Below are positions 18,041 through 27,843 of a stretch of DNA of 64,000 nucleotides, in pieces (position 1 is the first letter of the stretch; each line of letters begins with the position of its first letter). A program made the translations under genes and the position numbers. Below the pieces are notes generated by a model, which ran no database searches, was not told the origin of the DNA, and saw only the letters and a program-made list of their open reading frames with translations. Source of the DNA: Azospirillum lipoferum (GTDB lineage Bacteria; Pseudomonadota; Alphaproteobacteria; Azospirillales; Azospirillaceae); the NCBI RefSeq assembly GCF_024170005.1, contig NZ_JALJXJ010000003.1:62001-126000 (forward strand), read 5' to 3'.

Positions 18041-19450
18041 ATGATCGAAATGGCGCTGATCGCGCAGGTCCTGGTGCTGGTGCTGGTGACCGCGGTGTAC
18101 CTCAGCTCCGGCAGCGCGTCGATGTTCCATCCGATGACGCTGTACCTGATCTTCCACACCCTGGTCTTCGTCATGCGGCCGGTCCTGGTCCACACCCAGC
18201 ATTTCGACGATGTCTGGCTGTTCATGGGCTTCTGGCCGGACGAGAAGCAGTTCGTCATGACGCTGGTGGTCAGTTCGGTCGGGCTGATCGCCTTCGCCGC
18301 CGCCTGCATCTGGGCCGGACTGGTCCGGCCCGACTGGACGCCGAACGGCGAGCCGGCACCCACCTTCACCTTCGACCGCGTCGACATCGTCGCCTTCCTG
18401 ACCACCGCGGTGCTGCTGGGTCCGCTCGCCATCTACTCGGCGGTCCAGCGCCAGGGCGGCGCCAGCTTCGACGGCACCGGCGACGTGCAGATGGAGCGCG
18501 ACCCGCTGACCGGCCAGCCGATCTACACCAACACCACCGGCTACATCGCGGAGGCTCATTCGATGGGTCTGCCGCTGACCTTGGGGCTCATCTGGGTCTG
18601 CCGTTTCCACCCGCTGTCCTTCATCCCCTTCGCCGGCTTCGTCGCCTACCGCGCCTATCTCGGCTGGGGGCGCTGGGCGATCATCATGGGCATTCTGGGG
18701 CTGGTGCTGCTGATGCTGTACCGCACCCGCACTAGGTGGTTCCGGCTCTGGCATGTGCTGGCCGCCATCCCGGTGATGGGACTGTTCACCGTGCTGGGCA
18801 ACAACCGCGATGCCTTCCGCGACGTGCTGGCCGGCGACGCCCCGGCCTCCGTCCTGCTGAAGTTCAACGGCGGCAGCGGCAGCGGCCGGGCGCTCGACGC
18901 GCTGGCCGGCCAGGATTTGGCCAACTTCGACTTCCTCGCCTACATCCTGTGGGTGGTGCCGAAACAGTCGGCGACCTACACCTGGTTCACCCAGTACCTG
19001 CAACTCTTCACCGAGCCGATCCCGCGCCTGCTGTGGCCGGGCAAGCCGGTGGGTGCACCGGTGAAATGGGTGGACCTGAACGATTACGGCGTCTTCTACA
19101 ACCTGACCACCTCGCTGCCGGGCGACGGCTGGATGAGCGCCGGCTGGATCGGCATGATCGTCACCATGGTGGTGGTCGGCCTGATCCTGGGCCGCCTGCA
19201 CCGCTGGTTCTGGACCAGCGGATTCCGCAACCGCTACGCCGTGCTGTTCTATTGCGCCTTCCTGCCGCTGTGCCTGCAATGGTTCCGCGACGGCAACATC
19301 ACCATCGTGAAGTTCGGCTTCTTCTCGCTGCTGCCGATCCTGCTGTGGATCGGGCTGACCCGGGCACTCCGCGCTTGGGGAATCCTGGACGACGATCCGC
19401 TTCGCCCGGTGGTGGCACCGCCCAATTTTGCCCGAAGGGAGCCGTCATGA
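18041..19450 (+). CDS. Wzy-like polysaccharide polymerase, polytopic membrane protein
   Basis: 469 aa with about ten to twelve hydrophobic helices and a large central loop (about 130-175). The pattern (long periplasmic loop with YILWVVPKQSATYTWFTQYL, IPRLLWPGKPVG and GDGWMSAGWIGM) resembles O-antigen/oligosaccharide repeat-unit polymerases, which are weakly conserved. It lacks the WaaL ligase signature as far as I can see. It overlaps the glycosyltransferase by 4 nt, so both probably work on the same glycan. I start at 18041 (MIEMALIAQVLVLVLVT); upstream in-frame sequence is the divergent promoter region. Confidence 0.75.
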   Translation: MIEMALIAQVLVLVLVTAVYLSSGSASMFHPMTLYLIFHTLVFVMRPVLVHTQHFDDVWLFMGFWPDEKQFVMTLVVSSVGLIAFAAACIWAGLVRPDWTPNGEPAPTFTFDRVDIVAFLTTAVLLGPLAIYSAVQRQGGASFDGTGDVQMERDPLTGQPIYTNTTGYIAEAHSMGLPLTLGLIWVCRFHPLSFIPFAGFVAYRAYLGWGRWAIIMGILGLVLLMLYRTRTRWFRLWHVLAAIPVMGLFTVLGNNRDAFRDVLAGDAPASVLLKFNGGSGSGRALDALAGQDLANFDFLAYILWVVPKQSATYTWFTQYLQLFTEPIPRLLWPGKPVGAPVKWVDLNDYGVFYNLTTSLPGDGWMSAGWIGMIVTMVVVGLILGRLHRWFWTSGFRNRYAVLFYCAFLPLCLQWFRDGNITIVKFGFFSLLPILLWIGLTRALRAWGILDDDPLRPVVAPPNFARREPS

Positions 19451-20397
19451 CGCTGACCGTCAGCGCCGTCATCGCCACCTACAACCGCGGGCCGGAGCTG
19501 CGCATCGCGCTGACCCGGCTGATGAGCCAGACCACCCCGCCGATGGAGATCATCGTCATCGACGACGGCTCCAGCGACGGCACCGGCGCCATGATGCGGG
19601 CGGAATTCCCCACCGTCCGCTATGTCCGCCAGCCGCACAATGGCGGGTTGATCCTGGCCCGCAACTTCGGCTTCGTAAACACCACCGGCGACTGCATCCT
19701 GTCGGTCGACGACGACAGCTGGTTCGAGGAGCCGGACGGGCTCGCCCGCTGCGTCGCCTATCTGGAGCAGAACCCGGAGGTCGCCGCGGTCGCCTGCAAC
19801 ATCGAGACTCGCGACGGGCTGGTCTATTTCCCCAAGGGTGCCGCTCCCTTCGATGTGCCTTGGTATGTCGGCTGCGGCCATCTGCTGCGGCGCAGTGCCG
19901 TGGAGCGGGTCGGCCTCTACATGCCCGAACTCTACCGCCAGGGCGAGGAGAAGGACCGCTGCCTGCGGCTGGTCGGCGCCGGCTACCGTGTCGTGGCCCT
20001 GCCCGATGTCATGGTCTACCACGACAAGAGCGAGAAGGGCCGCAAGCCGGGGATGGAGCGCTTCTACAACCACCGAAACGACCTGATCCGCGAGGTGGCG
20101 CGCTGTCCCTCCCCGCTGATGGCGTGGCGGCTGGCGCGCGCCTGGGCCGGCAACAGCTGGAAGAACCTGCGCCAGGGCCCGCGCCTGACCGACCTGAAGG
20201 TGCTGCTGGCCCTGCCGCAGATCCTCCGCATCGGCCTGAAGCACCGCGCGCCGGTCAGCTTGGAAGCCTACCAGCGCTGGCTGCATCTGGCGAAGACCGC
20301 GGCCCCGGCCAGCGCCCCATCGGCGGACAAGCCCGTCAGCCGGGCTGCATCCCGCCCAGTTGCAGCAGAACGGCCCAGCCCAGCACGATCAGATTGA
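19447..20397 (+). CDS. Family 2 glycosyltransferase
   Basis: 316 aa, GT-A fold. The N-terminus SAVIATYNRGPELRIAL, nucleotide-binding VIDDGSSDGTGAMM and metal-binding ILSVDDDSWFEEP (DxD-type) are diagnostic. ELYRQGEEKDRCLRL supplies the likely catalytic base region. No TM helices, so cytosolic or peripheral. Translationally coupled to the polymerase (ATGA). The 3' end overlaps the convergent MAPEG gene by 62 nt; the last 40 residues are Ala/Ser/Pro-rich and probably unstructured. Confidence 0.9.
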   Translation: MTLTVSAVIATYNRGPELRIALTRLMSQTTPPMEIIVIDDGSSDGTGAMMRAEFPTVRYVRQPHNGGLILARNFGFVNTTGDCILSVDDDSWFEEPDGLARCVAYLEQNPEVAAVACNIETRDGLVYFPKGAAPFDVPWYVGCGHLLRRSAVERVGLYMPELYRQGEEKDRCLRLVGAGYRVVALPDVMVYHDKSEKGRKPGMERFYNHRNDLIREVARCPSPLMAWRLARAWAGNSWKNLRQGPRLTDLKVLLALPQILRIGLKHRAPVSLEAYQRWLHLAKTAAPASAPSADKPVSRAASRPVAAERPSPARSD

Positions 20398-20902
20398 CGG
20401 TCAGCGTCATCGCCATGCCCGGTGCGCGCGCGAAGGGATGCACCAGATACCCGGCCCAGAACAGCAGCCGCCCCAGCACGAACAGCCCGGTCGCCACCAC
20501 CGCCGCACCCAGCGAGGGTTGCGGCAGGGTGACGACCAGGGCCGCCAGAGCCGGGACGAAGATGGCGGACTGTTCCACGCTGTTGGCCAGCACCCGCTGG
20601 GCGACGCGCTGGCCCCGCGATTCGGGGTCTTCGATCGGGTTCAGGGCGGCATGGCGCCCGCGCATCGCCATCACGCCACCGACCATGAGGATCAGCAAAA
20701 GCGCCGGCCAGACCACCAGCCGCGCCCACAGGACCATCCGCGCGCCCGGCGCGTTGACACCCGTCGGCGGCACCACCAGCGACAGCAGCAGGACGAACAG
20801 CAATGCCGTCGCCACGGTCGCCGCTCCGTTCAGCAGCAGGGCGCGCAGGACAAGGGAGTTGCGCCGGCGGGGGGTGCTTTGCGGAAGGCTGCTGTCGGAC
20901 AT
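20336..20902 (-). CDS. MAPEG-family membrane protein
   Basis: 188 aa, four predicted TM helices. The C-terminal half has the MAPEG pattern: RVLANSVEQSAIFVPALAAL, then FVLGRLLFWAGYLVHPFARA and GMAMTLTVNLIVLGWAVLL. Eukaryotic MAPEG members handle glutathione and eicosanoids; bacterial substrates are mostly unknown. CGGAG lies about 10 nt before the start. Its 3' end overlaps the glycosyltransferase gene on the other strand. Confidence 0.8.
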   Translation of the reverse strand: MSDSSLPQSTPRRRNSLVLRALLLNGAATVATALLFVLLLSLVVPPTGVNAPGARMVLWARLVVWPALLLILMVGGVMAMRGRHAALNPIEDPESRGQRVAQRVLANSVEQSAIFVPALAALVVTLPQPSLGAAVVATGLFVLGRLLFWAGYLVHPFARAPGMAMTLTVNLIVLGWAVLLQLGGMQPG

Positions 20903-21170
20903 CAGGTCAGGGCTCCGTCAAAGGCCGGGGATTCGACAAAGGCGCGACAGCTTCCCATCTGGAAAGGATCGCGCCCCGTTCTTTTGACCAATAACGGCCC
21001 AGCCCATGATTTGGATCAAGGCCCGGATGCCGCCGCGGGTGTCCCATATCGTTGTGACCTAGGGGCGACCGCAGTGGCGGAGATGTTGTCAGCCTCTCTT
21101 TTCGCTACCATGTTGTAACCATCTGCTTCACCATGTGGGTGAACGCGGGGATCTCGATGGTGGAGGGCCT
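20903..21170. other. Intergenic region with an FNR-like box
   Basis: No gene longer than a dozen codons is convincing here. ATGAT-TTGG-ATCAA at 21006-21019 matches the FNR consensus at 9 of 10 positions. It could serve the MAPEG gene (104 nt from its start) or the small ORF at 21171. GTTGTAACCATC lies near 21113. Confidence 0.4.
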
Positions 21171-21299
21171 ATGATGGATCTCGTTCTGCTCGGTGGTGCG
21201 GTGGCGACGGCTGCGGCGTTGGCCGGTCTGATCGCCACGATGCCCACACCCAAACCGATTCCGATCCGCATCCGCGACCGGCGGCGCCAGCGGCGCTGA
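21171..21299 (+). CDS. Putative 42-aa small membrane protein
   Basis: ATG ATG start with GGAGG 4-8 nt upstream. The product has one hydrophobic helix (about residues 3-22, LVLLGGAVATAAALAGLIA) followed by a proline/arginine-rich tail (KPIPIRIRDRRRQRR). This single-helix, positive-tail layout fits a small inner-membrane peptide. No family recognised; support is the ribosome site and composition only. Confidence 0.5.
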   Translation: MMDLVLLGGAVATAAALAGLIATMPTPKPIPIRIRDRRRQRR

Positions 21300-21355
21300 T
21301 CCGCTTTCCGATCGACCGCTTTCATCGCAACGGTCATCGGGCGGCGGCCGCCGGC

Positions 21356-22423
21356 TCATCGCAGCGGCATCGCTGAATTGAGGAAGCTGACGACAAGGTC
21401 CGACACCTGACGGTGGATGACCTCCCGGTTTCGGCCATCCTGATCATGGCCGCCGCGATCACGGCAGATCATCCCATCCCCGGGCTGTGCGGCCTCCAGC
21501 AGCGGAATGGCGCCGGCTTTGCAGATGCTCAGAAAGCTGAAGTGGCTGGCATCGGCGATTTCAACATAGAGCGTCCGGTCGCCGGGCAGCAGGCCCGCCA
21601 GATAGCGTGACTCCAGTTCGACCGGCATTTTCCGATCGCCTGGACCGGCGCCGATGACCAGGAACGGCTTGTCGATCCCGCTGAGACTGGCCGGATCGAA
21701 TCCCTGCGCCAGCCCCAGATCCAGCGTGACGAACGCCTCGATCCGCTCGTCCGCCATCGGAGTCGTTACCCAGGGGCGCCGCGCCGTCCCGTCCTCATCC
21801 GATCCGCCGATCCCAGGCCGGCAAGCCGCCATCAGCGGATGGGCAGCGCAAGCGGCCTCATGGCGCGATGGATCGAACCGGGCTCCGGCCAGGGCGACGG
21901 CGGTCCACCCGCCAAGCGAATGGCCGACCACCGCCGCGCGTCCGGGGACGACCAATGCGGACCAGCGGGAATCCCCGTTCAGCCAGTCGATGACCCGGGA
22001 GATATCCCCGGGGCGCTTCCACAGCATGGTCCCACCCGGCGGAGCCATGTCCCGGCTGGTCGATCCGGGATGATTGGGCGCGGCGACGAGATAGCCCTCC
22101 GCTGCCAGATCGGCGGCCAGCCATTGCTGGTTGGTCCAATTGCCGCCGTAACCGTGCGAGAGCACCACCAGCCTGTGCCGGCCCGGCTGCGGCGGAGCGT
22201 CGATCCGGACCGCCGCGCCTGAGAAGACGCGATAGTCGCCGACCAGGGTGGTTTCCCCCGCAGCCTCCGCCGGATACCAGACCGCGACCTCAAGCGCGCG
22301 GTGCTGCTCCGTCGCCGGCAGGGACAGTTTCTGGAAGCCGATGGATGGCGATTCGGCCCGGACCGGACCCGCCAGTACTGCGACAGCCAGCGCAAAGAGC
22401 ATGGGGTGGGAAAGGCGCGTCAT
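21356..22423 (-). CDS. Exported alpha/beta hydrolase (PAF-acetylhydrolase/dienelactone-hydrolase-like)
   Basis: 355 aa with GGGAGAG before the ATG at 22423. Signal peptide about 1-23 (LFALAVAVLAGPVRAES). Alpha/beta-hydrolase features: oxyanion region VVLSHGYGGNW, nucleophile elbow AVVGHSLGGWTA with Ser, and a late His in DASHFSFLS. WYPAEAAGETT near the N-terminus is typical of predicted dienelactone hydrolases of this type. Two Cys pairs may form disulfides in the periplasm. It begins 41 nt after pspC on the same strand and may be the last gene of the psp transcript. Confidence 0.8.
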   Translation of the reverse strand: MTRLSHPMLFALAVAVLAGPVRAESPSIGFQKLSLPATEQHRALEVAVWYPAEAAGETTLVGDYRVFSGAAVRIDAPPQPGRHRLVVLSHGYGGNWTNQQWLAADLAAEGYLVAAPNHPGSTSRDMAPPGGTMLWKRPGDISRVIDWLNGDSRWSALVVPGRAAVVGHSLGGWTAVALAGARFDPSRHEAACAAHPLMAACRPGIGGSDEDGTARRPWVTTPMADERIEAFVTLDLGLAQGFDPASLSGIDKPFLVIGAGPGDRKMPVELESRYLAGLLPGDRTLYVEIADASHFSFLSICKAGAIPLLEAAQPGDGMICRDRGGHDQDGRNREVIHRQVSDLVVSFLNSAMPLR

Positions 22424-22464
22424 GTCGGTGCTCTCCCTGCTCCGGAAAACCACGCCCCGAACAG

Positions 22465-22866
22465 TCAGCGATCCAGATCGCGGATCGCGCGGTTCAGTTC
22501 GAATTCCTTCGAGGCGACGTAGGCCTCCATCCCGACGATCCGCTTCTCCATGTCGCGGAAGCGCTGGGTCAGGCCGGCGAGCGAACGGTCGGGCTTGGTC
22601 GACACCGTTCGCCAGAACGCCTCCTCCTCGGCATCGCGATACAGCTGCGGCGGACGCACCGGCAGCACCATCAGCGCGATGACATAGGCGATCACCAGCG
22701 GCACCGAGAAGAAGAACAGGGCGAACAGCATCGCCAACCGGACGACGGCCGGCTGCACGCCGAAGTAATCGGCGATGCCCGTGCACACCCCGCCCAGCAC
22801 CCCGCGCTGCGGATCGCGGTAGAGCCTGTGCGGATTCGGCGAGTCGTAGGGGGACGCGCGGTCCAT
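22465..22866 (-). CDS. pspC: Phage shock protein C
   Basis: 133 aa, start ATG 22866 (GGGAGGAG just upstream; a TTG four codons earlier overlaps this site and is rejected). The PspC domain is RLYRDPQRGVLGGVCTGIADYFGV followed by a TM helix (about 35-60). The C-terminal cytoplasmic part is a helix (LTQRFRDMEKRIVGMEAYV), as in E. coli PspC. Inner-membrane sensor that, with PspB, relieves PspA inhibition of PspF. Confidence 0.92.
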   Translation of the reverse strand: MDRASPYDSPNPHRLYRDPQRGVLGGVCTGIADYFGVQPAVVRLAMLFALFFFSVPLVIAYVIALMVLPVRPPQLYRDAEEEAFWRTVSTKPDRSLAGLTQRFRDMEKRIVGMEAYVASKEFELNRAIRDLDR

Positions 22867-22973
22867 GACTCCTCCCAAATATTGAATGACTTACGTCGGC
22901 CCCGCCTGCGCGGGGATGAAATCGGCCGGGACGGGTGATCCGCCCCTCGAACCACCATCGCGCCTTGCTGCCG

Positions 22974-23201
22974 TCACACCTTGTTGCGCCAGTTGGGCGC
23001 CTCGGTGTCCAGCACGCGTTCCAGCGCGTGGATGCGGGTCTCCAGCCGGTTGGAGATTTCCCACAGTTCGGCCAGCAGCCGTTCGTCCTGCGCGGACAGC
23101 CCGCGCTGCGAGCGCCACTTGGTGATGTAGTGGAAGACGATCCAGACCGGCGCCACCACCACCAGGAACAGCACCGCGAGGACGAAACCCATGAACCCCA
23201 T
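22974..23201 (-). CDS. pspB: Phage shock protein B
   Basis: 75 aa. N-terminal TM helix (about 3-24, FVLAVLFLVVVAPVWIVFHY), then WRSQRGLSAQDERLLAELWEI, the PspB coiled-coil signature, ending in RVLDTEAPNWRN. Works with PspC at the inner membrane. It starts 96 nt after pspA, with 107 nt to pspC. Confidence 0.93.
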   Translation of the reverse strand: MGFMGFVLAVLFLVVVAPVWIVFHYITKWRSQRGLSAQDERLLAELWEISNRLETRIHALERVLDTEAPNWRNKV

Positions 23202-23297
23202 GGTCGTCGGACCTTCTTATTGTCGTGAGGGGAACGGGCGGGGCGTCACCGCCCCACCCCGGTAGCCACGTCCGGCCGGCCGCCGGTCAGCCGCCGC

Positions 23298-23969
23298 TCA
23301 ACCGTTGCGGCGGGCGGCGATGCGGGCTTTCAGCGCAGCCAGATCCTCTTCGACCTTCTGGCTCGCCTCAAGCTCGGCGATCTCCTCGGTCAGGCTTTTG
23401 GTGCGGCCGACATCGTAGGATTCGACGCGGCCTTCCATCTCGTCGAGGTTGCGCTCCACCTGCTCGAAGCGCGACAGGGCGTCGTTGATCCGCTCGTCGT
23501 GCAGCGCGGTGCGCAGCTTGACCCGGTTGGTCGCCGTCTGGGTGCGGGCGACCAGCGCCTTCTCGCGGGTCTTGGCGTCGGTCAGCTTGGCCTGGAGACG
23601 GCCGATATCCTCGTTGGCCTTGGACAGCGCCGCTTCGACCTGCACCAGCTGCGCGGTCAGCGCATCGGCCTGTTCGACCAGCTTGGCCTTGGCCATCAGC
23701 GCCCCCTTGGCCAGATCCTCACGGCCGGCGGTCAGCGCCACCTCGGCCTTGCGGTCCCATTCGTCGCGTTCGCGGTGGAGGTCGACGACGCGGCGTTCGA
23801 TCTCCTTCTTCTCCGCGATGATCTTGACGGTGGAGGAGCGCACCTCGACCAGCGTGTCCTCCATCTCCTGGACGATCAGGCGGATCAGCTTCTCCGGCTC
23901 CTCGGCGCGGTCGAGCAGGGAGTTGAGGTTCGACTGCACGATGTCGGTCAGGCGCGAAAAGATGCTCAT
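23298..23969 (-). CDS. pspA: Phage shock protein A
   Basis: 223 aa, PspA/IM30 (ESCRT-III-like) family. MSIFSRLTDIVQSNLNSLLD is the amphipathic membrane-binding helix; the rest is long coiled coil (EDTLVEVRSSTVKIIAEKKE onward) ending in SQKVEEDLAALKARI. It binds and repairs stressed inner membrane and inhibits PspF when idle. Second gene of the operon, 17 nt after the 54-aa gene. Confidence 0.96.
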   Translation of the reverse strand: MSIFSRLTDIVQSNLNSLLDRAEEPEKLIRLIVQEMEDTLVEVRSSTVKIIAEKKEIERRVVDLHRERDEWDRKAEVALTAGREDLAKGALMAKAKLVEQADALTAQLVQVEAALSKANEDIGRLQAKLTDAKTREKALVARTQTATNRVKLRTALHDERINDALSRFEQVERNLDEMEGRVESYDVGRTKSLTEEIAELEASQKVEEDLAALKARIAARRNG

Positions 23970-23986
23970 GGTCGGTGTCCCGTCAA

Positions 23987-24151
23987 TCAGCCGAGGATGG
24001 CGCCGGCGACGATGCCGGCGAAGAAGAACAGCCAGCTTTCCGCCGGCCGGGTGGCGAGATAGTTGCGCACGCGGCGGGCCAGCGGACGGGCCTGTGCGGT
24101 GTTGAAGCGGTCACCGCCGTAGCGGCGGCGGAAATCGCTGAAGTCGCTCAT
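23987..24151 (-). CDS. 54-aa single-helix protein, first gene of the psp operon
   Basis: Ideal ribosome site (AAGGAGG) before the ATG at 24151. Residues 1-35 are polar and Arg-rich (SDFSDFRRRYGG, ARRVRNYLAT), and 39-54 form a C-terminal membrane helix (SWLFFFAGIVAGAILG). The order N-polar, C-helix is that of a tail-anchored peptide. E. coli PspD is also small and membrane-bound but lies at the operon end and I see no clear similarity. Its place directly behind the sigma-54 promoter makes it a good candidate psp effector. Confidence 0.8.
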   Translation of the reverse strand: MSDFSDFRRRYGGDRFNTAQARPLARRVRNYLATRPAESWLFFFAGIVAGAILG

Positions 24152-24181
24152 GGATGACCTCCTTGCCATGCCACAGCTATC

Positions 24182-24196
24182 GCAACCGCCGTGCCA
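24182..24196 (-). promoter_or_regulatory. Sigma-54 promoter of the psp operon
   Basis: On the minus strand the sequence reads CTGGCACG-GCGG-TTGC, an exact fit to the -24/-12 consensus TGGCACG-N4-TTGC. The predicted start near 24170 gives a leader of about 19 nt that just includes the AAGGAGG site. The divergent gene encodes PspF, the enhancer-binding protein for such promoters. Confidence 0.9.
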
Positions 24197-24225
24197 GCCG
24201 GGCCGGACCACCCTCAACCCCTTGC

Positions 24226-24239
24226 GAAGCCTGGGCTTC
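24226..24239. promoter_or_regulatory. Candidate PspF upstream activating sequence
   Basis: Inverted repeat GAAGCC-TG-GGCTTC, centred about 60 nt upstream of the predicted psp start and between psp and pspF. Position suits an enhancer-binding protein; the exact PspF site in this lineage is not known to me. Confidence 0.35.
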
Positions 24240-24314
24240 CTGCGGTTAAGCGGGATGGACGCCCGGATTGCCGTATCGCCATACAGACGATATCATCGCT
24301 GAAAAGGCGAATTA

Positions 24315-25361
24315 ATGGTGAAATCCACGATGTCGACCACTCCTCCCTCCTTGCTCGGCGAATCGCCGGCCTTCCTGGCCGCGCTGGCGCATGTGTCGCG
24401 GGTGGCGCCGCTGGAACGCCCAGTGCTGGTCATCGGGGAGCGCGGGACCGGCAAGGAGCTGATCGCCGCCCGCCTGCATTACCTGTCGCAGCGATGGGAC
24501 CGCCCCTTCGTCAAAGTGAACTGTGCGGCTCTGCCCGAGTCGCTGCTCGATTCGGAGCTGTTCGGCCATGAGGCCGGGGCTTTCACCGGCGCCAACCGCC
24601 GGCAGATCGGCCGGATCGAGCAGGCCGACGGCGGCACGCTGTTCCTGGACGAGATCGCCACCGCCTCCCCCGCTGTTCAGGAGAAGCTGCTGCGTGCCGT
24701 CGAGTATGGCGAGATCGAGCGGGTCGGTGGCCGCACCGCCACCGTCGATGTCCGGGTGGTCGGCGCCACCAACGCCGACCTGCCGGCACTGGCCGCCGCC
24801 GGCCGCTTCCGCGCCGACCTGCTGGACCGTCTGGCCTTCGACGTGGTGACCCTGCCGCCGCTGCGTGCCCGCCCCGACGACATCCCGCCGCTGGCCGAGC
24901 ATTTCGCGCTGGGCATGGTGCGGGAGTTGCAGCGCCCGCTGTTCCCCGGCTTCACCGACGCCGCACTCGACCGGCTATGCGGCCACGACTGGCCCGGCAA
25001 TGTGCGCGAGCTGCGCAACGCGGTCGAACGCTCCGTCGCCGCCGCCGACCCCGACGAGCCGCTCGACCACATCGTCCTCGATCCCTTCGAGTCGCCCTGG
25101 CGCCCGGTCGCAGCTCCGACGGCCCGCGTCGAGACAGCGCCTCCCGCCACAGGGGCGACCGCCATCATCCCCATCCCTGCCTTCGACGGCGGCATCCTCG
25201 ATCAGGTCCGCGCCTTCGAAGCCTCGATCCTGCGCGACTCGCTGGAGCGCAACCGCTTCAACCAGCGCCAGACCGCCGAGGCGCTGGGGTTGGGCTACCA
25301 CCAGCTGCGCGGCATGCTGAAGAAGCACGGGCTGATCCCACCCGCCCATCTGCGACCTTAG
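24315..25361 (+). CDS. pspF: Psp operon transcriptional activator PspF
   Basis: 348 aa, bacterial enhancer-binding protein without an N-terminal receiver. AAA+ domain: Walker A GERGTGKE (41-48), sigma-54 contact loop GAFTGA (88-93), Walker B GGTLFLDE (107-113), arginine fingers in the RADLLDRLAFDVVTLPPLR block. The C-terminal Fis-type HTH is NRFNQRQTAEALGLGYHQLR. A linker of about 45 residues rich in Pro/Ala separates them. AAAAGG lies 7 nt before the ATG at 24315; an ATG five codons later is possible. Divergent from its target operon. Confidence 0.95.
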   Translation: MVKSTMSTTPPSLLGESPAFLAALAHVSRVAPLERPVLVIGERGTGKELIAARLHYLSQRWDRPFVKVNCAALPESLLDSELFGHEAGAFTGANRRQIGRIEQADGGTLFLDEIATASPAVQEKLLRAVEYGEIERVGGRTATVDVRVVGATNADLPALAAAGRFRADLLDRLAFDVVTLPPLRARPDDIPPLAEHFALGMVRELQRPLFPGFTDAALDRLCGHDWPGNVRELRNAVERSVAAADPDEPLDHIVLDPFESPWRPVAAPTARVETAPPATGATAIIPIPAFDGGILDQVRAFEASILRDSLERNRFNQRQTAEALGLGYHQLRGMLKKHGLIPPAHLRP

Positions 25362-25451
25362 GCCGTCCCCGGACCGCGCGTTTCCCATGTTATACCAGTT
25401 GCCAACCGCCGGCAGAGCGGTCCGCCACGATACGGGATGGGGAGCAGCACG

Positions 25452-27071
<1,620 letters not shown>

Positions 27072-27073
27072 AG

Positions 27074-27091
27074 AGGGGGCATAACGCCCCC
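27074..27091. terminator. Small hairpin between aceB and the methyltransferase
   Basis: GGGGGC (27075-27080) pairs with GCCCCC (27086-27091) around a 5-nt loop in the short convergent gap. No T-tract beyond TAA, so weak at best. Confidence 0.4.
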
Positions 27092-27843
27092 TAACCCACC
27101 CGTCCCAGCCGGACCGTCAGAGGCCGGCGGATCTGCCGCTCCGTCTCCGCATCGCCCCACAGCGGCGCGATCTCCTCCGCGAACGCTTCCAGCGGGTTGC
27201 GCCCCAGGGCCCTGGTCGCCGCCTTCACCCCCGACCAGGTGTCCATGTAGCCGAGCAGCCGCGACAGCGACCAGACCGCCTCCATCGCCAGCGGCGGCGC
27301 CGGCAGTTCCGGAAACGGGAACTCCATGCCGCGATATCCCTCGATCACCTTCCAGCGGTCGGCCGGCCAGTAGGGGCCCAGCGTGCCGTTGTGGAACCGC
27401 TCCACCACTGGGTCCAGCACGGGATCGTCCAGCCATTGCCGGCCGTAGCAGATCAGCGCCGCCGCCGCCCCCGGCTTCGCCACCCGCCGTACCTCGGCAT
27501 AGAAGCGTGGCAGGTCGAACCAATGCGCCGCCTGCGCAGCAACGATCAGGTCGCAGCAGCAGCCGGGAAGGCCGCTGTCTTCCGCCGGAGCGACGGCATA
27601 GCGCACCCGCGGATGCGATTCGGCCTGGACGATCTGTTCGGCGCTGGCGTCGGTTGCGTTGACCGCCGCGAAGTGGTCGGCCAGCGCCACGGAGAACTGC
27701 CCGTTGCCGCAGCCGACGTCCCAGGCCAGCCCGCGCGCCGGCGCCGCATCCGCCAGGGCGGCGGCCAGACCGGCCGGATATGTCGGGCGGAAGGCGCGGT
27801 AATCGCCAGCATGGCCGGAAAAATGGTCCTTGAAGGAGGTCAT
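27091..27843 (-). CDS. Class I SAM-dependent methyltransferase
   Basis: 250 aa. The N-terminus FKDHFSGHAGDYRAFRPTYP is typical of UbiE/COQ5-like methyltransferases of unknown substrate. Motif I is AWDVGCGNGQFSVALADHF, followed by NATDASAEQI, and motif IV DLIVAAQAAHWFDLPRF. The C-terminal third (PLAMEAVWSLSRLLGYMDTW) is usual for this subfamily. Soluble. Monocistronic and divergent from accA. Confidence 0.85.
   Translation of the reverse strand: MTSFKDHFSGHAGDYRAFRPTYPAGLAAALADAAPARGLAWDVGCGNGQFSVALADHFAAVNATDASAEQIVQAESHPRVRYAVAPAEDSGLPGCCCDLIVAAQAAHWFDLPRFYAEVRRVAKPGAAAALICYGRQWLDDPVLDPVVERFHNGTLGPYWPADRWKVIEGYRGMEFPFPELPAPPLAMEAVWSLSRLLGYMDTWSGVKAATRALGRNPLEAFAEEIAPLWGDAETERQIRRPLTVRLGRVG

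Noticed and set aside
17795-19279. Upstream extension of the beta-helix frame to 1137 codons
   Set aside because: The real start at 17794 has a signal peptide and GGAGGAGG; the extension lies opposite the Wzy-like gene and is compositionally a shadow.
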